Origin: a virus | Reading direction: 5' to 3' (one strand) | IMG/VR virus record: IMGVR_UViG_3300029955_001365 | Span: 1-41,824 of that record | Length of the DNA stretch: 41,824 nt | Shown: positions 15,889-24,836 of the stretch, piece after piece | Layout: every line of letters starts with the position of its first letter | Numbering within the stretch: the first letter of the stretch is position 1 | The notes under the pieces: model-generated | Told to the model about the DNA's origin: nothing | The model's input: only the letters and a program-made list of their open reading frames with translations | The model's database searches: none | Program-made: the position numbers and the translations under genes

Positions 15889-16449
15889 ATGCCGCGCCCG
15901 TCCAAAATCGACCGCCTGCCGCCCGAAACGCAAGAGCTGATCAGCAGACTGCGTCGGGAGGGCCGAACCATTGACGAGATCCTGGCCAAGCTACGCGAGT
16001 TGCTGCCCGCCGCCGATCTGCCCAGCCGCACTGGATTGGGCAAGCGCGTCAAAAAGATCGAGGCTCTGTCGGATCGTATCCGCACGGCAGACGCTATCGC
16101 CGACCGTCTTGTCGGCGTGATGGGCGAAGGCTCCGAAGACAAGCTGCTGAGGGCCAATGCCCGACTGTTGGGCAGCGCGCTGTTTGACCTCTTGGCCGGG
16201 GCCGATGATGGCGAGACGGTGGTGCTGGAGCCTAAGGACGCCAAAGCTCTGTCCGAAACCCTGCGTAATCTGTCGACCACGCAGAAAAACAGCGTTGAGT
16301 TTACAATCAAACTGGAGCAGGAAGCCGACCGTAAAGCCAAGACGGCTGCCGTAAAGGCCGCCGAAACTGTAGGCCGTGAAAAAGGCCTGTCGGTGGACAC
16401 GATCAACGCTATTAAGGCTCAAATCCTGGGCGTCAGGACGGCAAGCTGA
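15889..16449 (+). CDS. DUF3486 protein, putative small terminase subunit (Mu gp27)
   Basis: 186 aa. The start MPRPSKIDRLPPETQELISR followed by RREGRTIDEILAKLREL is characteristic of DUF3486 (Mu gp27). The N-terminal part resembles a helix-turn-helix, fitting recognition of phage DNA for packaging. The C-terminal part is a long helix (STTQKNSVEFTIKLEQEADR). It overlaps the large terminase by one base. ATG 15889 lies four bases after the previous stop. Confidence 0.88.
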   Translation: MPRPSKIDRLPPETQELISRLRREGRTIDEILAKLRELLPAADLPSRTGLGKRVKKIEALSDRIRTADAIADRLVGVMGEGSEDKLLRANARLLGSALFDLLAGADDGETVVLEPKDAKALSETLRNLSTTQKNSVEFTIKLEQEADRKAKTAAVKAAETVGREKGLSVDTINAIKAQILGVRTAS

Positions 16450-18098
16450 TGGCGCTCATTACCAAGGAAGATTGGGCCGCGCATCGTCAAGCCAGTTGCC
16501 AATCTTTGCCCGGCTGGCTGACCTCTGGCGAAATTGAACCCAGCGATCTGCCTGCTGTCTTGCTGAGTTATCAACAAAAGCTGTTGCAGACGACGGCGGT
16601 CAATCGAGTGACCTTTGTCGAGAAGTCACGACGCACCGGTTATACCTGGGCAGTGGCTGCTGATGCTGTATTGACTTCGGCTGCGTCAAAGTCTGCGCGC
16701 GGCATGGATACCCTCTACATCGGGTACAACCTCGATATGGCCAGAGAATTTATTGATACATGCGGCATGTGGGCCAAAGCCTTCAACCAAGTCTCCAGCG
16801 AAGTCCAAGAATTTGTCTTCAAAGACAAAACCTCTGAAGGTGACAGGGATATTCAGGCATTCAGGATCATTTTTGCTTCCGGCTTCGAGATTGTCGCCCT
16901 GGCCTCTCGACCGCGATCTTTGCGCGGACGTCAAGGCTATGTGATTATCGACGAAGCCGCTTTCCATGATGATTTGTCTGAATTGTTGAAAGCCGCACTC
17001 GCTCTGTTGATCTGGGGCGGCAAAGTCTTGGTCATCAGCACTCACGACGGTGATGCCAATCCATTCAACCAGGAAATTCAGGAAATCAAAAAGGGTCGCA
17101 AGCCCTACGCCCTGATCACTCTGGATTTTGATCAGGCACTGCATGACAGTCTCTATCAACGGATCTGTCTGGTGAGCGGTGAAACTTGGTCCTATGAGGC
17201 AGAGGCAGCTTGGCGCGATGACATCATCGCTTTTTACGGCAGCGCAGCCGATGAAGAACTGTATGTGATCCCGTCCAACGGGTCAGGCACCTATATCCCC
17301 TCCATCCTGATCGAGCAGGCCATGCGGCGCGATATCCCTGTGATCCGATGGTCGCAGGATGAGTCATTTCTGCGTCTGGCGGATCATCTTCGCGAAAAGA
17401 TTTGCGCTGACTGGATTGACGCAAATCTCGCACCGCTCATGAGCCGTCTCGACCCCAAGCTACGCTCTGTTCTGGGCGAGGATTTTGCCATGAGCGGTGA
17501 TTTGACGGTGTTCTGGCCCGCTCAGGTACAAAGTAATCTGGTGTTGCGCGCTGCCTTTGTCGTCGAGCTACGCCAAATGCCCTATGCCCAACAACGTCAG
17601 ATCCTCTGGTACATCCTCTCAGGCCTGCCCCGCTTTTCTGGTGCCGCGTTGGATGCCACCGGCAATGGCGCGCCGTTGGCGCAAGAAACTGCTACAAAGT
17701 TTGGACTGGACCTTATCCAGCAAATCAAGATCAACGAGAGCTGGTATCGAGAAACCGGCTTGACCTTCAAAACGGCATTTGAAGACGGTTTGATAGAGAT
17801 GCCGCAAGACGACGATCTCTTCATGGATCACAGAGCGATCAAGTTGTTGCGTGGCGTGGCACACGTCCAGCGCACCACTCAATCGTCCGGCAAGGGCGAA
17901 GATGCCGCTAAGGGCAAGTCAGGCAGCAAGCGTCATGGCGACGGTGCGATTGCTCAATGGATGGCTCATGTAGCCAGCCGTATGGCCTATGGCGGCCCCA
18001 TCGACGTGCAAACCATCGGACGGCCCAGCGTCGCATCAGGCTTGGGCGATTATTATGGATCACCGAGAGGCGGTCGTCGTGACATGCAAGGATATTGA
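16449..18098 (+). CDS. Terminase large subunit (Mu gp28)
   Basis: 549 aa ATP-driven DNA packaging motor with nuclease. The ATPase has a Walker A-like VEKSRRTGYTW (K59) and a Walker B YVIIDEAAFH (D168, E169), with a motor-coupling segment VISTHDGDANPF. The nuclease half shows acidic residues at the usual places: E344/D345 in GEDFAMSGD, D402 in ALDATGNG and D498 in HGDGAIA. Length and motifs match Mu gp28, which packages by headful with flanking host DNA. Confidence 0.93.
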   Translation: MALITKEDWAAHRQASCQSLPGWLTSGEIEPSDLPAVLLSYQQKLLQTTAVNRVTFVEKSRRTGYTWAVAADAVLTSAASKSARGMDTLYIGYNLDMAREFIDTCGMWAKAFNQVSSEVQEFVFKDKTSEGDRDIQAFRIIFASGFEIVALASRPRSLRGRQGYVIIDEAAFHDDLSELLKAALALLIWGGKVLVISTHDGDANPFNQEIQEIKKGRKPYALITLDFDQALHDSLYQRICLVSGETWSYEAEAAWRDDIIAFYGSAADEELYVIPSNGSGTYIPSILIEQAMRRDIPVIRWSQDESFLRLADHLREKICADWIDANLAPLMSRLDPKLRSVLGEDFAMSGDLTVFWPAQVQSNLVLRAAFVVELRQMPYAQQRQILWYILSGLPRFSGAALDATGNGAPLAQETATKFGLDLIQQIKINESWYRETGLTFKTAFEDGLIEMPQDDDLFMDHRAIKLLRGVAHVQRTTQSSGKGEDAAKGKSGSKRHGDGAIAQWMAHVASRMAYGGPIDVQTIGRPSVASGLGDYYGSPRGGRRDMQGY

Positions 18099-18100
18099 CC

Positions 18101-19579
18101 ATGACTGACCTGACTAAAGGCCTCTCGCCCGACATGCGTCAAGAGATCGCGACGATCCAGCGCGATCCCTGGTCTTTGTCTGCCCGGCTTAAATGGCTGC
18201 TTAATGAAGACCCAACGCTGCTCACGCGCGGCGGGTCAAAGGGGTTGAGGATTTACGATGAGTTGGAGCGCGACGCCCGCGTCTATGCGACCTTGCGCAA
18301 GCGCAAGCAGGCATTGCTAGCCTTCCCGTACCAGATTGACCCAGCCAGCGATTCGCCGGCCGATCAGGCCGCCGCTGAATTGGTGACCCAGCAACTGGCC
18401 TCGATGAATTTCCGCGAGACCTGCCTCGACCTGCAAGATGCGGTTCTGAAGGGTTTCGCTATTTCCGAAATCCTCTGGGAATTGGTTGATGGTCGCCCAG
18501 TGATCCGTCAGAGCCTGGCCCGTGATCAGCGGCGGTTTGTGTTCGGTCAGGGCCGGGAATTGCGGATGCGCGACTGGACGAATATGTGGGACGGCCACGA
18601 GATGCCCGCTCGAAAATTTATCGTCCATCGTGTGGGTGGCAAAGATGGCTCGCCCTATGGCCACGGTCTGGGCTCTATCCTGTTCTGGCTGGTTTTATTC
18701 AAACGTCAAGGTCTAACTTTTTGGCTGACGTTTTTAGACAAATTCGGCAGCCCGACGGCAGTTGGTAAATATCCAATTGGCGTTGACGAGGAAGGGCAGC
18801 AAAAGTTGCTCAACAGTCTTTTTGCCATTGCTCAAGATGCCGGGATCATCATCCCGAATAACGTTGAAATTGAGTTGCTGGAAGCCCAGCGGCCTGGCTC
18901 CGTCGATGCTTACGAGCGACTGGCCCGCTATATCGATGAAGAGATTACCCTAGCTGTCCTGGGCGAGACCCTCTCGACGAGCCTGGGCGATGTGGGGTCG
19001 CAGGCCGCGACCTCAGTGCATGATGGTGTGCGCCTCGAACTCGTCCAGGGCGACGGCGAGCTGCTGGCCGCGACCCTCAATGACACGCTGATCCGCTGGA
19101 TCGTCGAGGCAAATCTTCCCAACGCCCAGCCGCCGAAAATAAAATTCCTCGTTGATCAGGAAGAGGATCTGACCAAGCGGGCGCAACGCGATCAAATCGT
19201 TCAGCAGATGGGCTTTAAGCCGACGCTGGAATATATCCAGGAGACCTATGGCGGCGATTGGACCGAGCCGCCCCCCGTCGCAGCCCCCGAAGCGCCACCC
19301 GCCAATCCGGCCTTTGCTGAGCCGAACACGGCGGCCCGCGACGCATCGACCGTCGACACTCTGGTCGGTCAAGCCGCCGATCTGCTCGACCCAATCACCT
19401 CGGCGGCTATTGACGCCGTGCAACAGGCCTTGGCCGACAGCGATAGCTTGGGGGATTTTCAAACGCGTCTGGCCGGTCTCGCCGCCACCTTCCAGGCCGA
19501 TAAATTTGCGGCCATCATGGAGCAGGCCCTCAGCGCCAGCCACCTCGCTGGTCGGGCCGATGTGGATCGCGGCCAATGA
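18101..19579 (+). CDS. Portal protein, DUF935 (Mu gp29)
   Basis: 492 aa. Forms the ring at the capsid vertex through which DNA passes. Recognisable DUF935 stretches are TRGGSKGLRIYDELERDARVY (first part of the domain), the FAISEILWE segment, and ERLARYIDEEITLAVLGETLS. The C-terminus becomes Pro/Ala rich and then helical. ATG 18101 has AAGGA at 18088-18092, eight bases away; a TTG at 18095 is less likely. It overlaps the next gene by 4 bases. Confidence 0.9.
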   Translation: MTDLTKGLSPDMRQEIATIQRDPWSLSARLKWLLNEDPTLLTRGGSKGLRIYDELERDARVYATLRKRKQALLAFPYQIDPASDSPADQAAAELVTQQLASMNFRETCLDLQDAVLKGFAISEILWELVDGRPVIRQSLARDQRRFVFGQGRELRMRDWTNMWDGHEMPARKFIVHRVGGKDGSPYGHGLGSILFWLVLFKRQGLTFWLTFLDKFGSPTAVGKYPIGVDEEGQQKLLNSLFAIAQDAGIIIPNNVEIELLEAQRPGSVDAYERLARYIDEEITLAVLGETLSTSLGDVGSQAATSVHDGVRLELVQGDGELLAATLNDTLIRWIVEANLPNAQPPKIKFLVDQEEDLTKRAQRDQIVQQMGFKPTLEYIQETYGGDWTEPPPVAAPEAPPANPAFAEPNTAARDASTVDTLVGQAADLLDPITSAAIDAVQQALADSDSLGDFQTRLAGLAATFQADKFAAIMEQALSASHLAGRADVDRGQ

Positions 19580-20832
19580 GTCCCAACGCGCCGCCCGAGT
19601 CCCTACCGTTCGAGCAGGCCATTCAGTTTTTCAGGGCTAAGCTGCGACTGCAACAATCAGCCAAATGGGCCGACATGCTGCATGAGCAGCACACCAATGC
19701 CTTCACCGTAGCTGGAGCGGAATCAGACGCCATTCTGAACAGCTTTTACCAAGCGACCGAAACGGCAATCAGCCAGGGTACAACACTTGATGATTTCAGA
19801 GCCGACTTTGACCAGATTGTAAAGGCCAACGGCTGGAGCCATAATGGCAGCCGGAATTGGCGCTCGCGGGTCATCTATCAGACTAATCTCAGCACAGCCT
19901 ATGCCGCCGGTCGTTATGCGCAAATGACCGATCCCGAGGTCAAACGCGCACGGCCCTATTGGCAATATGTCCATGATGATTCCGTTGATCATCCTCGCCT
20001 GGACCATCTGCGCTGGGACGGCCTCACTCTGGAGGCTGATGATCCTTGGTGGGATACCCACTATCCACCGAACGGCTGGGGCTGCTGCTGCACGGTCAAG
20101 ACCCTCAGTAGCCGCCAGTTGGCTGCGTTGGGCAAAAGCGGGCCGGACAAAGCGCCGCCGCTCGAAATGGAGTTAAAGCCGCTCAACACGTCCAAAGGCC
20201 GAATCGAGATCGAGGTGCCGAAGGGCATTGATCCAGGCTGGGGCTATCGGCCAGGAGCCGGGGCAGAAATTCCTATTCCCAACGCCATCAGCGCACCAAC
20301 CATCGGCCCCAGTGGACGTGCGCCGCTCACCTCCGGCGACTGGCAAAGTTGGGGCCGACCAGAGATTATACCGCCCGACCCTCTGCCTACCGCACTCGGC
20401 CCTCATATTACCGACGAAGCTGTGCTGCGCGATAAATTGGCCGAAATGCTTGGGGGGGTGTCGGGGGTCTTTACGCTCCCGACTCATCGCGGCGTCGTGG
20501 TCAGCGCAAAAGACTTAGCCTATCACCTCCTCGGAAGGCCTGGACGCAGCGATTACCATCCAGAGCGCACCGCTTATATCCCGCTGATCCCGGAATTGCT
20601 GCGTGATCCCTATGAAATCTGGGCGGCATACGAGGAATTCACCGATGGCACCATTCATCTGCGCCAGAGAATTTTCCGGGTTTTCGATACAACCAAATAC
20701 GGACGCATGATGATGATTTTTGAAGCGGAGAAAGGCCTATTTGTCGACGTGACGTTTGTGACCTTCAAAAAGGACAAGGACATCAACAAAGCGCGCAAGG
20801 GCGCACTGATCTACGCAAGGCCGGGAACGTGA
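19576..20832 (+). CDS. F: Mu F-like minor head protein fused to a PBECR-type nuclease-fold domain
   Basis: 418 aa. Residues ~30-190 are the phage Mu F domain, with the signature HDDSVDHPRLDHLRWDG, DPWWDTHYPPNGWGCCCTV. Residues ~275-410 form a second domain (DEAVLRDKLAEMLGG, YHPERTAYIPLIPELLRDP, TIHLRQRIFRVFD, GLFVDVTFVTF) that resembles PBECR2, a family grouped with Barnase/EndoU/ColicinE5-D/RelE nuclease folds. The head domain helps morphogenesis and portal-capsid assembly; the extra domain might be ejected with DNA or process RNA, which is inference. The start overlaps the portal gene by 4 bases. Confidence 0.88.
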   Translation: MSPNAPPESLPFEQAIQFFRAKLRLQQSAKWADMLHEQHTNAFTVAGAESDAILNSFYQATETAISQGTTLDDFRADFDQIVKANGWSHNGSRNWRSRVIYQTNLSTAYAAGRYAQMTDPEVKRARPYWQYVHDDSVDHPRLDHLRWDGLTLEADDPWWDTHYPPNGWGCCCTVKTLSSRQLAALGKSGPDKAPPLEMELKPLNTSKGRIEIEVPKGIDPGWGYRPGAGAEIPIPNAISAPTIGPSGRAPLTSGDWQSWGRPEIIPPDPLPTALGPHITDEAVLRDKLAEMLGGVSGVFTLPTHRGVVVSAKDLAYHLLGRPGRSDYHPERTAYIPLIPELLRDPYEIWAAYEEFTDGTIHLRQRIFRVFDTTKYGRMMMIFEAEKGLFVDVTFVTFKKDKDINKARKGALIYARPGT

Positions 20833-20929
20833 GGGGAGAGGCTGGGTCGCGATCTCGCCGTGCCCAACGGCCCAGCACCAGTATGGGATGCGGATATCCA
20901 CTGGATCGGGTTGCAGGGGCAATATTATC

Positions 20930-21451
20930 ATGACCGGCGTACAGATTACAGCCACGATCAACGACACAGCCCTGCGTGCCGCCCTTACGCGCCTGGTCAA
21001 CGTCGATGGCGGCCTGGTCAGAGCCGCCCTCAAGAACATCGGCACGGAAATGGTCGAGCAGACCCGCGATAATTTCCGCGCGCAGCAAGACCCGGACGGC
21101 CATCCCTGGAAGGCCCTGAACCCTGACTACGCCGCGACCAAAAAAGGATCGATGATCCTTCAGGGCATGGGGATGGCGGGCGGGCTGATGGGTTCCATCA
21201 ATTGGCAATTGGCCGGGTCGGATGGGGTGGCGATAGGCACCAATAAGGTCTATGGCGCGATCCATCAGCTTGGCGGGCGGATCGTCCCGCAAAGTGCCGG
21301 TGCGTTACGGTTTAGGCTCGGCGACAAAGTCGTGGTGGCCAAGGCCGTGACGATTCCGGCGCGACCTTATTTGGGCGTAGGCAGAGTGGCCCTTGCCGCC
21401 TTGCTGGACGTCATCGAGGATCATATCCAGCGGGTGTGGGAGCGGACGTAG
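20930..21451 (+). CDS. G: Virion morphogenesis protein (Mu gpG)
   Basis: 173 aa from ATG 20930, with AGGGG at 20915-20919. The family signature is NIGTEMVEQTRDNFRAQQDP, then GHPWKALNPDYAATKK, then HQLGGRIVP and a final IPARPYLGVG. In Mu, G acts in tail completion or head-tail joining. It is the last gene before the central 268-base gap. The 97 bases before it carry no gene. Confidence 0.9.
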   Translation: MTGVQITATINDTALRAALTRLVNVDGGLVRAALKNIGTEMVEQTRDNFRAQQDPDGHPWKALNPDYAATKKGSMILQGMGMAGGLMGSINWQLAGSDGVAIGTNKVYGAIHQLGGRIVPQSAGALRFRLGDKVVVAKAVTIPARPYLGVGRVALAALLDVIEDHIQRVWERT

Positions 21452-21719
21452 CTGGATTGGCTTTTAAGAGACCGTTAAGAGCCGTTAAGATCCCTTTGCG
21501 CGCCTGTTATGGCGGTCCCGCGACAAACTCCCTCTTAGAGTGGCTAAAGCGGCAGTAGAGCGAGAAATCCAATCCATCCGTCTGGACGTGATTACTCTCC
21601 TGCTGTAGCTCTATAAGTTCTCCCTCCCTGCCGTCACCCCATAACACGGAACCCGTTCCGCGTTATGGCCTCGCCCCTCAATCGCTAGGGTCCCACCATC
21701 TTCAGCGGATGGGTTGACC
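21452..21719. other. Central intergenic region, candidate gyrase-site equivalent and late promoter
   Basis: 268 bases between G and the protease gene, at about 48% of the prophage length. In Mu the strong gyrase site lies between G and I at the centre. Contents: a tandem 10-mer ACCGTTAAGA/GCCGTTAAGA at 21471-21490; CCGTTAAGAGCC at 21472-21483, shared with the right-end palindrome; and a near-perfect dyad at 21639-21668 (14-bp arms, one mismatch) whose 17-base core repeats that at 13796-13812. The dyad ends 52 bases before the protease start. I see no ORF worth calling. Confidence 0.55.
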
Positions 21720-22802
21720 ATGACCATGGCCGAGATTGAGATTTTTAAGACGGGCACGCACCGCGATATGGCGGGGGTCGAGCGGACCTTTGACGGGGCG
21801 CAACTGGCGGCCTCCGCCGCCGCCTATGATCCCGCGATTCACGACGCCCCCGCCTGCGTCGGCCATCCGAAGCTGGATGGCCCGGCCTATGGTTGGACCA
21901 AGGGGCTGCGGTATGCGGACGGCAAGCTGCTGGCCGACCTGCACGAGGTCGACCCGGAATTCGCCGAACTGGTGCGGGCCAAGCGCTACAAGCATGTCAG
22001 CGCGGCCTTCTATGCGCCCGACAGCCCGGCCAATCCGGTGCCCGGCACATTATATTTGCGTCATATCGGTTTTCTCGGAGCCACCCCGCCCGCCATCAAA
22101 GGGCTGAAGCCGGTGGAATTCGGCGCAGACGACGCGGGTGTCCTGCAATTCGCGGACTGGGACCAGCTGAGCATTGCCTCCATTTTTTCCGGCTTGCGAG
22201 ATTACCTGATTGAGAAAGAGGGGCTGGACAAGGCCGATCAACTGATCCCGGCCTGGACCCTGCAAAGCCTGCAGCTTTCGGCGGCGCAGCCCGATCCTGA
22301 CAAGGATGGCGATGTTGACCCGTCCCCCGCCTTTACCGAGCCGCCGGAATTGGTTGCCGCACGCGCGGCCATCGAGAAGGAAAAGGCCAAGCTGGCCGCT
22401 GCCCAGGCGGCCTTCGCGGAATCTCAGCGGGCTGGCCAGCGCGCAGCTGACAAGGCTGCTGTTGATGCGCTGATTGCGAAAGGAAAGATCCTGCCCGCAC
22501 ACCAGCAGAATCTGCTGACCTTCATGGAAAGCTTGAGCAGCGATGCGCTGACCTTTGGCGAAGGTCAGGCCCAGCCGCCCCGCGCCTTTCTGCTGGAGCT
22601 GCTGGGAGCCAAGGCTGCCGAGCTGACTTTTGGTGAGATTGCGTCATCCCGCGATTCGCAGCCCGCCGCCGCTGCCTATCGGCCCCCGCATGGGTATGCG
22701 GTCGATCCTGACCGCGCAGCCCTGCATGCGCAGGCCCTGGCTTATGCCGAGGATAAATCTGTCAGCTACATCGAGGCCCTGAAGGCCGTGGAGGAAAAGT
22801 AA
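21720..22802 (+). CDS. I: Prohead protease/scaffold (Mu gpI/Z)
   Basis: About 360 aa. The N-terminal ~170 residues match the Mu I protease: GHPKLDGPAYGWTKGLRY, KRYKHVSAAFYAP and YLRHIGFLGATPPAIKGL. The Ser/His catalytic residues are probably in GHP and VSAAFY by analogy; I cannot prove this. The C-terminal half is a charged coiled coil (EKEKAKLAAAQAAFAESQ), the scaffold part, which Mu makes separately as Z by internal start. ATG 21720 has no strong ribosome binding site; ATG 21726 is an alternative. It leads the capsid operon. Confidence 0.9.
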   Translation: MTMAEIEIFKTGTHRDMAGVERTFDGAQLAASAAAYDPAIHDAPACVGHPKLDGPAYGWTKGLRYADGKLLADLHEVDPEFAELVRAKRYKHVSAAFYAPDSPANPVPGTLYLRHIGFLGATPPAIKGLKPVEFGADDAGVLQFADWDQLSIASIFSGLRDYLIEKEGLDKADQLIPAWTLQSLQLSAAQPDPDKDGDVDPSPAFTEPPELVAARAAIEKEKAKLAAAQAAFAESQRAGQRAADKAAVDALIAKGKILPAHQQNLLTFMESLSSDALTFGEGQAQPPRAFLLELLGAKAAELTFGEIASSRDSQPAAAAYRPPHGYAVDPDRAALHAQALAYAEDKSVSYIEALKAVEEK

Positions 22803-23215
22803 TGTCGAAACTCGGCAATAGTCTGCTCTCATTGGGGGCAGCCGCAACCGGCACGGTCACCGAACGGCGCTTTGTCGGCTTTGATGATCTGCAAGCGAGT
22901 GTGCAGGGTCAGAAGATCAAAGGGATCTCTGAATATGCCGCCGTCGCTGGCGATCAATTTGTTGTCACCGCCAAAGGCACCGCATTCGTCGAGACCGGCG
23001 GCATCATTAGTGTCGGCGATCCGATCATCTCGGACAGTCAGGGCCGGGCCATTACCGGTTCCACCATTGCCATTGGCGCTGGGGCGACGGCGGTCACCAG
23101 CAGCGCGGCGGCTGGGGCCATCCTGACCGGCAGTCAAACGCCCGACTATCGGGTGGGCTATGCCCTCGAAGCCGCCAGTGCCGCCGGACAATTTATCGAA
23201 ATTCTGATCGGTTAA
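22802..23215 (+). CDS. DUF2190 capsid decoration-like protein
   Basis: 137 aa, beta-rich and Gly/Ala rich. DUF2190 features include RFVGFDDLQAS, ISEYAAVAGDQFVVTAKGTA, GDPIISDSQGRA and the C-terminal YRVGYALEAASAAGQFIEI. Such proteins decorate or stabilise the capsid. It sits between the protease and major capsid genes as in many Mu-like phages. Start overlaps the protease stop by one base. Confidence 0.85.
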   Translation: MSKLGNSLLSLGAAATGTVTERRFVGFDDLQASVQGQKIKGISEYAAVAGDQFVVTAKGTAFVETGGIISVGDPIISDSQGRAITGSTIAIGAGATAVTSSAAAGAILTGSQTPDYRVGYALEAASAAGQFIEILIG

Positions 23216-23224
23216 GGAGCCACT

Positions 23225-24175
23225 ATGACTCAGGTCACGCAAACTGCCCCCATGAATGCCGGTCAGATCAGGGTCATTGATCCGATTCTATCCAATATCG
23301 CCCTCGGTTATTCCGACATGGATTTTATCGGGGATGCGGTTGTGCCGCGCGTTCCTGTTAATGCCATGGGCGGCCAAATTCTCCAGTTTGGTAAAGAGAG
23401 CTTCATGGCCAGCCACCGCCGCCGCTCACCGGGCGGGCGGATGCATCGGATGGATATCGGCTTTCTGGGCAAGCACTATTCGCTGGTGCAAGATGGAATC
23501 GAAGGCAAGGTGCCATTCGAATGGCTTCGCGATGCGCAAAACGTCCCCGGCATCGACCTCGGCACCCGCGCGCTGAATGCTGTCATGCGGGTGATCACCC
23601 TCGGGCTTGAGATCGACCGCGCATCCCTGGTGACCAATCCCGCCAATTTCAGCGCGGGTAGCACGGTCACATTAACCGGCACCAGCAAATGGTCCGATGG
23701 CATTAATTCCAGCCCGGTGACAGATGTTGATTTGGGCCGCGAGACCATCCGCTCTCTGACCGGCACCTATCCCAATACGTTGACCCTCGGCCCGCGCGTT
23801 TTTAACGCGCTGAAAAATCACAGCAAGATCAAGGATCAGTTTAAATATTCAAGCGCTGATAGTCTGACGACTGACATGCTGGCTCGCTATTTTACCATTG
23901 ATCGTGTCCTGGTTGGTCGAGCCGTGCAGTCTGACGACAGCGGAACTATGACAGATGTCTGGGGCAATTACGCTCTGCTGTCCTATTCTCCCCTAACGCC
24001 CAGCGGCATCGAACAGCCCGCCTTTGCCTACACTTACACCATGGAAGGGCATCCGCTGGTCGAGCAGCCCTATTTCGAGCGCGATATCCGCTCGTGGCTG
24101 TATCCCACCGTGATGGAGCGCCAGCCGGTGATTACTTGTGCCGACGCTGGTTATCTCATTCAGGGGCCGGTGTGA
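23225..24175 (+). CDS. T: Major capsid protein (Mu gpT position)
   Basis: 316 aa, the main shell protein. It contains DPILSNIALGYSDMDFIGDA near the start, then KYSSADSLTTDMLARYF and VWGNYALLSYSPLTPSGIEQ, a pattern known from major capsid proteins of Mu-like phages of alphaproteobacteria. It starts nine bases after the DUF2190 stop with AAGGAG upstream. The sequence is not close to Mu T itself, so the fold (HK97 type) is inferred from position and length. Confidence 0.85.
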   Translation: MTQVTQTAPMNAGQIRVIDPILSNIALGYSDMDFIGDAVVPRVPVNAMGGQILQFGKESFMASHRRRSPGGRMHRMDIGFLGKHYSLVQDGIEGKVPFEWLRDAQNVPGIDLGTRALNAVMRVITLGLEIDRASLVTNPANFSAGSTVTLTGTSKWSDGINSSPVTDVDLGRETIRSLTGTYPNTLTLGPRVFNALKNHSKIKDQFKYSSADSLTTDMLARYFTIDRVLVGRAVQSDDSGTMTDVWGNYALLSYSPLTPSGIEQPAFAYTYTMEGHPLVEQPYFERDIRSWLYPTVMERQPVITCADAGYLIQGPV

Positions 24176-24177
24176 TC

Positions 24178-24378
24178 ATGGCGAAATCTCCTGAGCTCTC
24201 ATCTTCCGCCGCGCCCGCCACTCAGCGCTATCGCTTCGTCAAAACCATCTCTCATGATGGGATCTATTATCACGTCGACGCCTTCGCCGATCTGACCGCC
24301 GAACAGGCGGATGCGCTGGCCGATATTGACGCGATTACGCTGCACCTCGAAATCTCCGAACCTCAGGCGGGTGCGTGA
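24178..24378 (+). CDS. Small head-region protein, unknown
   Basis: 66 aa. The middle FVKTISHDGIYYHVDAFADL and a short acidic helix (TAEQADALADIDAI) are visible. AGGGG lies 11 bases upstream of ATG 24178. It occupies the place of Mu gp35, a small protein after the capsid. No family recognised with certainty. Confidence 0.6.
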   Translation: MAKSPELSSSAAPATQRYRFVKTISHDGIYYHVDAFADLTAEQADALADIDAITLHLEISEPQAGA

Positions 24379-24836
24379 TGTATGCCACCGTGGCTGATTT
24401 ATTGGCGCGCTTTGGCACCAAGTTGGTCACCGATCTGACCGACCGTGACAATAGCGGCAGCCTGGATGAGACGGTCGCCGCTCAGGCGCTGGTTGATGCC
24501 AGTGCCATGATCGATGGCTATCTCGCCAGCCGCTATGCCCTGCCGATCAGTCCGATCCCGGCCATGCTGCCCCGCATCTGCTGCGATCTGGCCGCGTACA
24601 TCCTCTGCACCGGCGATATCCGGCCTACCGACGATATGCGGAAACGGCATGAGGATGGGTTGGCCTGGCTTAACCAGGTCAATAGGGGGCAGCTTGATCT
24701 GGGTCTGACACCGACCGGCACCGCGCCCCCCGAAACTGGAGGCCCAGCGGGAGTGAGCTTCAAATCGCGTCAGCCGCGCGTGTTTGATTCTGAGAGCCTC
24801 AGTGACTACGGATTTCGCCGGGGATGGCCGCGATGA
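24378..24836 (+). CDS. DUF1320 head-tail connector (Mu gp36)
   Basis: 152 aa. DUF1320 is recognised by MYATVADLLARFGTKLV, the helix with ASAMIDGYLASRYALPI, and LPRICCDLAAYILCT. Members join head to tail. The start shares its first base with the previous stop. The C-terminus (SFKSRQPRVFDSESLSDYGF) is a typical family ending. Confidence 0.9.
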   Translation: MYATVADLLARFGTKLVTDLTDRDNSGSLDETVAAQALVDASAMIDGYLASRYALPISPIPAMLPRICCDLAAYILCTGDIRPTDDMRKRHEDGLAWLNQVNRGQLDLGLTPTGTAPPETGGPAGVSFKSRQPRVFDSESLSDYGFRRGWPR

